Below, one piece after another: positions 1-6,844 of a stretch of DNA of 23,939 nt; positions within the stretch are counted from its first letter, which is position 1, and each line of letters starts with the position of its first letter. The position numbers and the translations under genes were made by a program. The notes beneath the pieces were generated by a model, which was not told the DNA's origin, made no database searches, and saw only the letters and a program-made list of their open reading frames with translations. Source of the DNA: Clostridia bacterium (GTDB taxonomy: Bacteria > Bacillota > Clostridia > Oscillospirales > Acutalibacteraceae); assembly GCA_017381395.1 (NCBI GenBank), contig JAFOCH010000049.1, positions 1-23,939 on the forward strand, in the 5' to 3' direction.

Positions 1-728
1 AGAACGGTATCGACCCGAAGGACATCTTCTCGGTATCTGTTATGCCCTGTACCGCTAAAAAGTACGAAATCGCCAGAGATGATCAGTCAGCAGCAGGCGT
101 ACCTGATCTCGACGCTACAATCACCACTCGCTAACTTGCTCGTATGATTAAGAAGGCACGCATCCAGTTTGCAAAGCTTCCTGACGAAGAATTTGACAAT
201 CCGCTCGGTGCTGATACCGGTGCAGCTGTTATTTTCGGTGTTACAGGCGGCGTTATGGAAGCTGCTCTCCGTACAGCTGTCGATACCCTCACCGGTAAGG
301 ACAACGAAAACTATGAATTTACCGAAGTTCGTGGTCTCGAAGGCGTTAAGGAAGCAACCTACAACATAAACGGACTCGAAGTTAACGTTGCAGTTGCTAG
401 CGGCGCTGATAACGCTAAGAAGGTTCTCGACGCAGTTAAGAACGGCGAAAAGAACTATCACTTCATCGAAATCATGGGTTGCCCCGGCGGATGTATCAAT
501 GGTGGCGGTCAGCCGATCCACACCCAGAGCGAATGGGCTACTACCGACATCAAGGCACTTCGTGCAAAGGCACTTTATGACCAGGATAAGTCAATGGCTA
601 TCAGAAAGTCTCATAAGAATCCGATGATCAAAACCATCTATGATGAGTACTTCGAAAAGCCCGGTAGCCACAAGGCACATAAGATTCTCCACACATCTTA
701 TAAGCCGCAGACAAACACAATTAAATAA
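1..728 (+). CDS. [FeFe] hydrogenase, C-terminal part, reading frame interrupted by an internal TAA
   Basis: This is the C-terminal part of a catalytic [FeFe] hydrogenase subunit, which reduces protons or oxidises H2 at the cytoplasmic H-cluster during fermentation. The gene enters from beyond the left edge; the first whole codon is at base 3. Two of the three H-cluster motifs are visible: MPCTAKKYE (42-68) and MGCPGGCINGGG (474-509), each carrying cluster cysteines. The first motif (TSCCPxW type) would lie outside the window. A GGVMEAALR stretch and the C-terminal small-subunit-like region follow. Codon 132-134 is TAA in the middle of a conserved stretch (TTR-stop-LARM, where relatives have Glu), so the frame is broken as read; the part after the stop is otherwise intact. 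It could belong to a monomeric or an NAD(P)-linked multimeric enzyme; the N-terminus needed to decide is missing. A strong terminator follows. Confidence 0.88.
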
Positions 729-741
729 TTTCCACATAAGT

Positions 742-783
742 AATTACAGGGTTAGTTAATTTTAACTAACCCTGTAATTTTTG
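742..783 (+). terminator. Intrinsic terminator of the hydrogenase gene
   Basis: A perfect 18-bp inverted repeat has arms at 742-759 and 762-779, with core AGGGTTAGTT / AACTAACCCT, and is followed by a T-rich stretch. It starts 13 bases after the hydrogenase stop codon and ends just before the next promoter. Confidence 0.9.
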
Positions 784-797
784 TTATAATTGAACAG

Positions 798-826
798 TTG
801 TAATTACCGATAATGTATTATATAAT
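798..826 (+). promoter_or_regulatory. SigA-type promoter for the glycosyltransferase-dnaD-dnaC unit
   Basis: TTGTAA (798-803) is followed after 17 bp by a perfect TATAAT (821-826). It lies between the hydrogenase terminator and the next gene, giving a leader of about 25 bases ahead of the GGAGGT ribosome binding site at 845-850. Confidence 0.75.
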
Positions 827-857
827 GTAATTAACTATGTATATGGAGGTGTGCTTT

Positions 858-1862
858 GTGGCGCCAAAGGTTTCATTTATCATAATTGCATACAATGCCG
901 CAGCGCATCTTGATAACATATTAGCCGATCTGAAAAATCAGACATTCGACCATAATTTAATCGAGGTTATTTTAGTCGACAGTAACTCAACCGATAATAC
1001 AGCCGAGATATTTGATAATTTTAAGAACAATAACGATTTTTCGTGGTGTAAAACACTCGATAATCCTAAAAAGGTGCTTCCTGCGGGATGGAATATTGCG
1101 CTTGATAATGCACAAGGCGAAATTATACTTCGCGTTGACGCTCACTCGAGAATACCAAACGATTTTATTGAAAAAAACGTTAAAAATATTGAGAATGGCG
1201 AGGATATTGTAGGCGGTCAGCGCATCACTGTATTTGATAACGATTCAACGTGGAAGGCAGCACTTGCCGCAGCCGAAAGCTCCGCTTTTGGAAGTGGAAT
1301 TGCCGTTTATCGTCGCAAATTTGAAAAGCAATATACCGTCACACTTGCCCACGCGGCATATAAAAAGTCAGTCTTTGACAAAGTTGGACGCTATAACGAA
1401 GCACTCCGCCGCACTGAAGATAACGATATGCATTACCGAATGAGAAAAGCGGGATATAAATTCTGTCTTTGCGATGATATTGTTTCGTACCACCATGTAC
1501 GTAGCAACCTCAAAACCATGCTCAAACAAAAATACGGAAACGGTTATTGGATCGGACTTACCATGTCAGTTCAGCCAAAATGCTTTTCTCTGTATAACTT
1601 TGTTCCATTTTTATTTATACTCGCACTGATTGGTTGCAGTGTTTTTTCGTTAATTTCGGTATGGCCGCTTATTTTACTTTTATCACTTTACTTCACTGCG
1701 GCGATATTATATGGTTTAAAGTCACTAACCTATAAGAGCAACCGACATTTCCCCTATCCGTTATTCCCAATTTTCTTTCTAATGCATTTATTTTACGGAA
1801 TTGGAACATTGGTCGGAATACTTGCAATCCCCTATTTTAAACATAAAAACAATGAGGTGTAA
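858..1862 (+). CDS. Membrane-anchored family 2 glycosyltransferase (ExoA-like)
   Basis: This is a GT-A fold glycosyltransferase that probably transfers a sugar from a nucleotide donor to a membrane-bound acceptor for cell-surface polysaccharide; the substrate cannot be told from the sequence. The 334-residue protein starts with the family 2 signature VSFIIIAYNAA, carries the metal-binding D-A-H at residues 94-96 in VDAHSRIP, and has the acceptor-side E-D motif in RRTEDNDMHYR. Hydrophobic segments from about residue 248 to 287 and 302 to 326 suggest two or three C-terminal membrane helices. I chose the GTG at 858 because GGAGGT lies 7 bases upstream; the ATG at 837 would put this site inside the gene. 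It precedes dnaD with one base between the genes, although a functional link to replication is not evident. Resemblance to succinoglycan-type ExoA enzymes is a family-level judgement. Confidence 0.85.
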   Translation: MAPKVSFIIIAYNAAAHLDNILADLKNQTFDHNLIEVILVDSNSTDNTAEIFDNFKNNNDFSWCKTLDNPKKVLPAGWNIALDNAQGEIILRVDAHSRIPNDFIEKNVKNIENGEDIVGGQRITVFDNDSTWKAALAAAESSAFGSGIAVYRRKFEKQYTVTLAHAAYKKSVFDKVGRYNEALRRTEDNDMHYRMRKAGYKFCLCDDIVSYHHVRSNLKTMLKQKYGNGYWIGLTMSVQPKCFSLYNFVPFLFILALIGCSVFSLISVWPLILLLSLYFTAAILYGLKSLTYKSNRHFPYPLFPIFFLMHLFYGIGTLVGILAIPYFKHKNNEV

Positions 1863-1863
1863 T

Positions 1864-2775
1864 ATGGATTTTGCACTGAATCAGGAGCATTTTCTCAATA
1901 TGTTCGCGGTGCCGACCGTTGTAGCTGACAAGCATCTCAAATTATCCAACGAAGCTCAGCTAAAAGTATTACTTTACGTACTAAAAAACGGCATCCAAAA
2001 CTATGATATAAATAATATAAAACGAGCAACCGGACTCGACGAAAGAGACATAACCGACTCAATTACCTATTGGATAAACAACGGTGTCTTTGTTTCCTTA
2101 GGAGCAAAAGCTGAACCCACTACAACCGAAAAAAAGACGGCCGTCTTAAACATTCAAAAACCATCACGTGACGAAATCACAAAACGTGGCGTCGAGGATG
2201 AAAACATTGCCTTTTTATTACAGCAGGCGCAGGTTAAATTCGGCAGAATGCTTAAACAAAACGAGGCATCAACTCTCGTTTGGCTCTATGATAATGAAGG
2301 GCTCAACGTATCAGTAATCTTAATGATAATTGAATACGCACTCAGCGAGGATCGCTTGACCGCAGGATTTATTGAACAAACGGCTGTCAAGTGGATAAAC
2401 GACGGCGTAACTGACGTTCAATCAGCCGATAAGCAAATTGTTAAAATGCGCAACGAATCTCAAGCATGGAAAACTGTCTGCGCCGTAATGGGCATAGAAA
2501 AAAGAAAGCCCAGTAAAAAAGAAATGGACGCTGTTATGAACTGGGTTTCTGAATGGAAATTTAGCCGAGAAATGCTTAAAGCCGCTTATGATGAATGCAT
2601 CGACCACACGCAAAAATATAGTTGGCAGTACATTAACTCAATACTAATGGCATGGCATAAAAACGGGATTAAAACCCTCGATGCAATCAACAAGAAACCT
2701 GAAGCCAAGAAAGTTGAAAAGGAAAAAGAATCATACAGCATTGACGAAATTGAAAAAATACTTTTTGGCAAATAA
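1864..2775 (+). CDS. DnaD-domain replication initiation protein
   Basis: This is a DnaD/DnaB-type primosomal protein that helps load the replicative helicase at origins or restart sites in Firmicutes. The 303-residue protein has an N-terminal winged-helix-like part (about residues 1-80), a charged linker, and two helical DnaD domains (about 110-185 and 195-275). The second ends in the typical W-x-Y-I-x-x-I-L motif (SWQYINSILMAWHKNG). I chose the ATG at 1864 because GAGGTG at 1854-1859 precedes it and family members start close to here; an in-frame ATG at 1801 lies inside the upstream gene. It directly precedes the DnaC-like loader, the usual clostridial arrangement, which supports a joint role in helicase loading. 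The gene symbol is left empty because the family contains several paralogues. Confidence 0.9.
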   Translation: MDFALNQEHFLNMFAVPTVVADKHLKLSNEAQLKVLLYVLKNGIQNYDINNIKRATGLDERDITDSITYWINNGVFVSLGAKAEPTTTEKKTAVLNIQKPSRDEITKRGVEDENIAFLLQQAQVKFGRMLKQNEASTLVWLYDNEGLNVSVILMIIEYALSEDRLTAGFIEQTAVKWINDGVTDVQSADKQIVKMRNESQAWKTVCAVMGIEKRKPSKKEMDAVMNWVSEWKFSREMLKAAYDECIDHTQKYSWQYINSILMAWHKNGIKTLDAINKKPEAKKVEKEKESYSIDEIEKILFGK

Positions 2776-2787
2776 AAGGAGGAAATT

Positions 2788-3747
2788 ATGGGTTACAAAA
2801 AAGAATACTACATAAAAGCCCTCGCTGATGTTGCAAAGCTTCGTCTAACCGCCGACGAGATAGCAAAAAATAATTTGCTTTCTGTATATCTAGCACATCC
2901 CGATATAAAAGAACTTGACGATAAAATGAACGCACTCGGACTATTAGCGGTTAAAAGTGCGGTAAAATTAAGCGGAGCTGACGAGATAATCAATCTTAAA
3001 AGCGAATATGAAAAGATTGATAGAGACAAGCAGGAGCTTTTAAGCAAATATAATATTTCCGCATCCTCGCTTAAACCAAATTATTGTTGCAAAAATTGTA
3101 ATGACACGGGATATGTTAACGGTGAATTGTGCGAATGTGTAAAGAAAATAGCAAAGGAATATTATTACAACGATTTGTGCGAAAAAATGCCTCTCGAAAG
3201 GTCGAGTTTCGGCTCATTTGACATCTCGCTTTATCCCGATGACGCACGAAGCAATATGCAGTAAATTTTAAATTTCAGCAAGGATTACGCCGATAATTTT
3301 AACACCACGTCAAAGAATTTATTGTTCCTTGGTCGAACAGGACTCGGCAAAACTCACCTATCTCTTTCGATTGCAAACGTTGCGATTGATAAAGGATTTG
3401 GCGTAATTTACGGATCGTCGCAGAACTTTTTTAATCAAATTCAGGACGAAGCTTTTGGCAGAAAGCAAGGAGATACCCTCAATGCTCTGCTTGATTGCGA
3501 CCTGCTGATTTTAGACGATTTTGGTACTGAATTCATGTCCACATATATTTCGTCGGCAATTTATAATATTATAAATTCGCGAATTTTGCGTTCGCTTCCG
3601 ACAATTATCAGCACCAACCTTTCTCTCAGCGAAATTAACAGCCAATACGGCGAAAGAATTATGTCGCGAATTTTAGGTAATTACGTTATAAAGCAATTCA
3701 CCGGCAAGGATATTCGCCAAATTCAAATGTTAAAGAATAACACTTGA
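2788..3747 (+). CDS. DnaC/DnaI-like AAA+ helicase loader, reading frame interrupted by an internal TAA
   Basis: This is an ATP-binding helicase-loading protein of the DnaC/DnaI/IstB-like family, expected to act with the DnaD protein encoded just upstream. It has a good ribosome binding site (AAAGGAGG). The N-terminal half carries a probable zinc-binding cysteine cluster (C100, C101, C104, C115, C117). The C-terminal AAA+ half has Walker A GRTGLGKT (residues 182-189) and Walker B LLILDDFG (D243, D244). The continuous frame would give 319 residues, the usual family size, but codon 159 (3262-3264) is TAA, just before the AAA+ domain. The sequence on both sides is well conserved and in the same frame, so this is one gene split by one stop. 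As read it would yield a 158-residue zinc-binding fragment and possibly an internally started ATPase (ATG 3322). The stop codon overlaps the -35 box of rnpB. Confidence 0.88.
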
Positions 3748-3772
3748 CGCTAAAAATAATATCTGATACAAT
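3744..3772 (+). promoter_or_regulatory. Promoter of rnpB
   Basis: TTGACG (3744-3749) is followed after 17 bp by TACAAT (3767-3772). The expected start point, 7-9 bases downstream, coincides with the 5' end of the RNase P RNA. The -35 box contains the TGA stop codon (3745-3747) of the upstream gene. Confidence 0.85.
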
Positions 3773-3780
3773 CAAAAATT

Positions 3781-4113
3781 GAGCGAGTCAGACAACTGCG
3801 TAACATTTATTTTGTTATGAGGAAAGTCCGAGCTCCACAGGGCAGGATAACGGCTAACAGCCGCCGAGGGCGACCTCAGGGAAAGTGCAACAGAAATAAA
3901 CCGCCTGAATTTTTCAGGTAAGGATGGAAAGGCGAGGTAAGAGCTCACCGGCGCATAGGAGACTATGCGGCCATGTAAACCCTATCCGGAGCAACACCGA
4001 TAAAAAGCTATACATTTGCCCGATGTGCTTTTGAAAGGTGGCACGAGCATATAAGCAATTATATGCCTAGATAGATAGTTGTCCACGACAGAACTCGGCT
4101 TATCGACTCGGTC
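3781..4113 (+). ncRNA. rnpB: RNase P RNA (bacterial type)
   Basis: This is the catalytic RNA of ribonuclease P, which removes 5' leaders from pre-tRNAs. The universally conserved segments are present in order: GAGGAAAGTCCG (3819-3830) near the 5' end, AGGGCGACCTC with a nearby GTGCAACAGAAA, AAGGATGGAAAGGCG in the middle, and ACAGAACTCGGCTTAT (about 4088-4103) near the 3' end. The ends were set by the outer P1 pairing between GAGCGAGTC (3781-3789) and GACTCGGTC (4105-4113), which has one mismatch. The length of about 333 bases is normal. It has its own promoter and terminator. The A or B subtype was not resolved by folding. Confidence 0.97.
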
Positions 4114-4120
4114 AATTTAA

Positions 4121-4165
4121 ATATGAAAAGAGACACCGCAAAAACGGTGTCTCTTTTCATATTTT
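4121..4165. terminator. Bidirectional terminator between rnpB and the lipoprotein gene
   Basis: A perfect 18-bp inverted repeat has arms at 4121-4138 and 4145-4162, a 6-base loop, and a core of AGACACCG / CGGTGTCT. T-rich sequence follows on the plus strand and AAATT on the other side. It ends rnpB transcripts and, read on the minus strand, those of the convergent pncB-lipoprotein unit. Confidence 0.93.
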
Positions 4166-4173
4166 ATGTTTGA

Positions 4174-4896
4174 TTATTCAGTCCAAACATGAACATTATA
4201 TATGGTTGTATAAAAAAGCTTGTCATTTGAGTCAAAGAAGAAATTGAGCATATAATCGCCATACTGATATGAAAGCATCTTTGAATCAACAAGCGGCTCT
4301 ACCATAAAGAACATATCGTCATCACTAGCAATTTTATCCGACACGGGCTGTGCTTCAATAGTACCCTTTATATCCGCATAGGTGCTATGACCTATCATGT
4401 ATCCGAATGAATCAATCGACTGTGCAATATATGCAATTCCGCTCATGGGTGACGCATTATAGTAAAAATAACGCGTATCGTATGCATACATTTTGATAAT
4501 TCTGTCACCGGTATCGAGGCCACGAATGGTTAAATTATAAACTATTTCATCATCCAATTCGGGTATAGAAACTGCCTCTGACGATATTTCGGCAATAGAA
4601 TCCGTCTCTGACGATGTGTCCACTTCCGAGCTTTCTTCACTAGATGAAAGATGTGCCCCGTGCTCATCAATGGCAGGTCCGTCACCGTTATAATGTTCAA
4701 CTACCTCGTCAACCGATGCGCCAACAGGGAAAATCACTGTGTCGATCATTCCCTTTGATGCGTATTCGGGTACCAATTTATTATATTCTACTATCGAAAC
4801 AGTTTGCGATGAAACCTCGTTTTGCTGCTTTACTCCGCAGGAAGCGAAGGACAAAACAATTAACGAAACTAAAAGTAATGATACTATTCTCTTCAT
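4174..4896 (-). CDS. Lipoprotein of unknown function
   Basis: I do not recognise this 240-residue protein. It begins with a lipoprotein signal peptide: charged MKR, a hydrophobic core, and a lipobox-like FASC with Cys20 as the expected lipid-modified residue (Phe at -3 is slightly unusual). After processing it would sit on the outer face of the membrane. Residues of about 80-115 form a Ser/Glu-rich low-complexity linker. The remaining C-terminal part (from about 117) is a mixed, aromatic-rich globular domain with YFYYNASPMSGIAYIAQS, without an obvious catalytic motif. A GGGGAG ribosome binding site lies about 8 bases before the ATG. Only 14 bases separate it from the end of pncB, so the two are probably co-transcribed, but a role in nicotinate uptake is only a guess. 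Confidence 0.8.
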   Translation of the reverse strand: MKRIVSLLLVSLIVLSFASCGVKQQNEVSSQTVSIVEYNKLVPEYASKGMIDTVIFPVGASVDEVVEHYNGDGPAIDEHGAHLSSSEESSEVDTSSETDSIAEISSEAVSIPELDDEIVYNLTIRGLDTGDRIIKMYAYDTRYFYYNASPMSGIAYIAQSIDSFGYMIGHSTYADIKGTIEAQPVSDKIASDDDMFFMVEPLVDSKMLSYQYGDYMLNFFFDSNDKLFYTTIYNVHVWTE

Positions 4897-4910
4897 ACCT
4901 AACTCCCCTA

Positions 4911-6359
4911 TTATTCGCTACATTTTTTAATAAGCTCGTGCTTCATATCCCACAGGTCATTTGACAAATCTACATAATAATCATGCGGATTTTCGAAACG
5001 TAAAACCTCGTCCCAAAGGTGTTCAACCTGCTTTTGACAATAGTGCTGAATTTCGCTCACTGAATAATCTGTATATACTAATTTGCCTGCTTTAAAAATC
5101 GGTTTTGTGAGCTGACGGGCAATAAAATTAGTAACTGTTTTTCTCTTCCAAGTGTATTCAGGGTCAAATATTTCATACGGCTGTGTATCATCAATTTCTT
5201 CATCAAAAAGTGTCACAACGTCAGCAATTGCCTTTCCACTTGAACGGTCAAATAGACGCCAAACCGACTTAAATCCGGGTGTGGTAATCTTTGATACATT
5301 TTCGCTAAGCTTGATTTTCGGGATTATCTCTCCATCATCGCCAACAATTGCACTCAGCTTATACACTCCGCCCATTACGGGAGCCGATGCCGATGTAATC
5401 AACCTTTCGCCTACGCCAAAAGTATCAACCTTTGCCCCTTGCAAGAGCATATCGGAAATAATATGCTCGTCGAGCGAGTTTGACGCGACGATATGGCAAT
5501 CGGGATAACCCGCTTCGTCAAGCATTTTTCTAGCTCGTTTTGATAAATAAGTAATGTCACCGCTATCGATACGAATGCCGACAGGTCGCTTTCCTAACGG
5601 TTTAAGCACGTCGTCAAAAACATTGATAGCATTCTTTATTCCCAATTTAAGCACGTTATAGGTATCGACTAGAAGTATGCAGGTGTCAGGATAAATCCTT
5701 GCATAAGCGGCAAAAGCATCGTACTCATTATCAAACATTTGAATCCAGCTATGCGCCATTGTACCGGCAGGATCAAGTCCGAATTTCTGCGCCGCGAGCA
5801 CACACGAGGTTGATGCGCAGCCACCGATAATAGCAGCCCTAGCACCGTAAATAGCGGCATCGTATCCTTGTGCTCGTCTGGCACCAAATTCGATAACCGG
5901 ACGTCCCTGCGCCGCTCTAACAACTCTGTTCGCCTTTGTTGCGATAAGTGATTGGTGATTAAAGGTGATAAGTACAAGCGTTTCGATAAGCTGTGCCTCA
6001 ATAATAGGTCCTCTCACCGTTAAAACCGGTTCGTTGGGAAAAATAGGAGTACCCTCGGGAATCGCCCAAACATCACATGAAAAAGAGAAATTTCTTAGAT
6101 AATCTAAAAAGTCGTCATTAAACCCTATTTGCTTTAAAAAAGCAATATCATCACTATCAAAGGAAAGATCAGTAATATAGTCGATAATTTGTTTAAGTCC
6201 GCACATAATGGCAAATCCGCCGTCATCAGGAACCCTTCTGAAAAACAGGTCAAATATACCGACAGTATCCTTTTTGCCTTCTCTAAAATAGCCGTTTGAC
6301 ATTGTTAATTCGTAAAAATCGGTCAACATTGACAGATTACGAGAAAAATGAGCGCTCAT
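4911..6359 (-). CDS. pncB: Nicotinate phosphoribosyltransferase
   Basis: This enzyme converts nicotinate and PRPP (with ATP hydrolysis) to nicotinate mononucleotide, the first committed step of NAD salvage (Preiss-Handler pathway), in the cytoplasm. The 482-residue protein matches the longer bacterial family from its start (LTDFYELTMSNGYF). It has GARRAQGYDAAIYGARAAIIGG in the phosphoribosyl-binding core, GTMAHSW with the conserved His at residue 203, and GIRIDSGDI and FGVGERL further on. GGAGGAGTAAG immediately precedes the ATG. The gene is transcribed from a promoter that diverges from the XRE regulator and overlaps a palindrome. It is followed by the lipoprotein gene in the same unit. Confidence 0.95.
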   Translation of the reverse strand: MSAHFSRNLSMLTDFYELTMSNGYFREGKKDTVGIFDLFFRRVPDDGGFAIMCGLKQIIDYITDLSFDSDDIAFLKQIGFNDDFLDYLRNFSFSCDVWAIPEGTPIFPNEPVLTVRGPIIEAQLIETLVLITFNHQSLIATKANRVVRAAQGRPVIEFGARRAQGYDAAIYGARAAIIGGCASTSCVLAAQKFGLDPAGTMAHSWIQMFDNEYDAFAAYARIYPDTCILLVDTYNVLKLGIKNAINVFDDVLKPLGKRPVGIRIDSGDITYLSKRARKMLDEAGYPDCHIVASNSLDEHIISDMLLQGAKVDTFGVGERLITSASAPVMGGVYKLSAIVGDDGEIIPKIKLSENVSKITTPGFKSVWRLFDRSSGKAIADVVTLFDEEIDDTQPYEIFDPEYTWKRKTVTNFIARQLTKPIFKAGKLVYTDYSVSEIQHYCQKQVEHLWDEVLRFENPHDYYVDLSNDLWDMKHELIKKCSE

Positions 6360-6381
6360 CTTACTCCTCCAATCAAATGAT

Positions 6382-6410
6382 CAAATATATTATATCACAA
6401 ATATAATATA
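6382..6410. promoter_or_regulatory. Candidate operator in the pncB promoter (palindrome with CAAATATA repeats)
   Basis: A perfect 10-bp inverted repeat TATATTATAT / ATATAATATA (6386-6395 and 6401-6410, 5-bp spacer CACAA) covers the pncB -10 box and spacer. Two direct copies of CAAATATA (6382-6389 and 6398-6405) lie 16 bp apart. The same octamer forms the palindrome in the acn promoter. Binding by a repressor is inference; the region is very AT-rich, so chance is possible. Confidence 0.5.
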
Positions 6411-6416
6411 AATCAA
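6389..6416 (-). promoter_or_regulatory. Promoter of pncB
   Basis: On the minus strand, TTGATT (6416-6411) is followed after 16 bp by a perfect TATAAT (6394-6389), leaving a short leader before the ribosome binding site. A palindrome at 6386-6410 fills the region from the -10 box to the edge of the -35 box. Confidence 0.75.
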
Positions 6417-6434
6417 TTTTTTATATAAAATTAA

Positions 6435-6463
6435 ATGACAAATTATTTTAAATATGATATAAT
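6435..6463 (+). promoter_or_regulatory. Promoter of the XRE-family regulator
   Basis: ATGACA (6435-6440, one change from TTGACA) is followed after 17 bp by a perfect TATAAT (6458-6463). It lies back-to-back with the pncB promoter in the 132-bp AT-rich intergenic region. Confidence 0.75.
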
Positions 6464-6491
6464 TGACGCATACAAAGGATTGGTGAAAGTA

Positions 6492-6758
6492 ATGAGAATT
6501 AGAAAAACTCCTCTGGGCAAAGCCAATATGATCGGTGAAAGAGTAGAACAGCTCAGAAATATAAATAACATGAAACAAAAAGACCTTCTGTACCACCTCA
6601 ATTCAAAAGGAATTGTTATGACCGCTTCATCACTTTCAAAGCTTGAGGGTCAGGTTAGACAGGTTAATGATTTTGAAATTGTGGCACTTGCCGATATTTT
6701 TGGAATATCGGTGGCAAAACTGCTTGGTATTGAGCAAAATATTAACAATCATAATTGA
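6492..6758 (+). CDS. XRE-family helix-turn-helix transcriptional regulator
   Basis: This is a small single-domain DNA-binding protein (88 residues). It has an XRE/Cro-type helix-turn-helix from about residue 17 to 75: GERVEQLRN, MKQKDLLYHLN, the recognition-helix region MTASSLSKLEGQ, and the closing IVALADIFGISVAKLLG. There is no sensor domain, so any ligand response is unclear. An ATG at 6492 and a GTG at 6483 are both in frame; AAAGGA at 6474-6479 is 12 bases from the ATG but only 3 from the GTG, and relatives begin MRIRKTPLG, so I chose the ATG. The gene lies between the pncB and acn promoters, both of which hold copies of CAAATATA. Its stop codon lies inside the acn -35 box. Regulation of its neighbours is therefore plausible but not proven. 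Confidence 0.87.
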   Translation: MRIRKTPLGKANMIGERVEQLRNINNMKQKDLLYHLNSKGIVMTASSLSKLEGQVRQVNDFEIVALADIFGISVAKLLGIEQNINNHN

Positions 6759-6783
6759 CAAATATACATATATTTGTTAGAAT
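6755..6783 (+). promoter_or_regulatory. Promoter of the acn-icd unit
   Basis: A consensus TTGACA (6755-6760) is followed after 17 bp by TAGAAT (6778-6783), so transcription should start near 6790. The -35 box contains the TGA stop codon of the XRE gene (6756-6758), and the spacer is a near-complete palindrome. Confidence 0.85.
6758..6777. promoter_or_regulatory. Candidate operator in the acn promoter spacer
   Basis: A perfect 9-bp inverted repeat, ACAAATATA / TATATTTGT with a 2-bp centre (CA), starts in the last bases of the -35 box and ends one base before the -10 box. A protein bound here would block RNA polymerase. The half-site is shared with the pncB promoter. The binding protein is inferred; the adjacent XRE regulator is the obvious candidate. 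Confidence 0.6.
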
Positions 6784-6797
6784 ATATATCAAAAAAT

Positions 6798-6823
6798 AAG
6801 AGGTTCTGTGTAACCTCTTTTTT
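6798..6823 (+). terminator. Terminator-like hairpin in the acn leader (possible attenuator)
   Basis: An 8-bp stem AAGAGGTT / AACCTCTT (6798-6805, 6812-6819) with loop CTGTGT runs into six T's (6818-6823). It lies after the XRE stop codon but also downstream of the predicted acn start point near 6790, so it would act on both transcripts. It may simply end XRE mRNA leakily, or it may attenuate acn. Confidence 0.65.
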
Positions 6824-6844
6824 CTTGTGTAAAAGGGTGATTTT

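Noticed and set aside
87..521. A 144-codon open frame on the minus strand opposite the hydrogenase.
   Set aside because: It is a mirror of the hydrogenase coding frame, with no ribosome binding site and no recognisable protein.
132..3264. The two in-frame TAA codons as evidence of a recoded genetic code or special amino acid insertion.
   Set aside because: TAA ends many intact genes in the window (pncB, icd, polC and others); selenocysteine uses TGA and pyrrolysine TAG; all other genes translate normally.
4580..4640. A near-repeat (CTCTGACGAT, twice) in the lipoprotein gene as a tandem repeat or variable locus.
   Set aside because: Only two imperfect copies exist, and they encode the Ser/Glu-rich linker, where low complexity is expected.
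6360..6491. A riboswitch in the pncB leader.
   Set aside because: The predicted leader after the pncB promoter is only about 20 bases, too short for any known aptamer.
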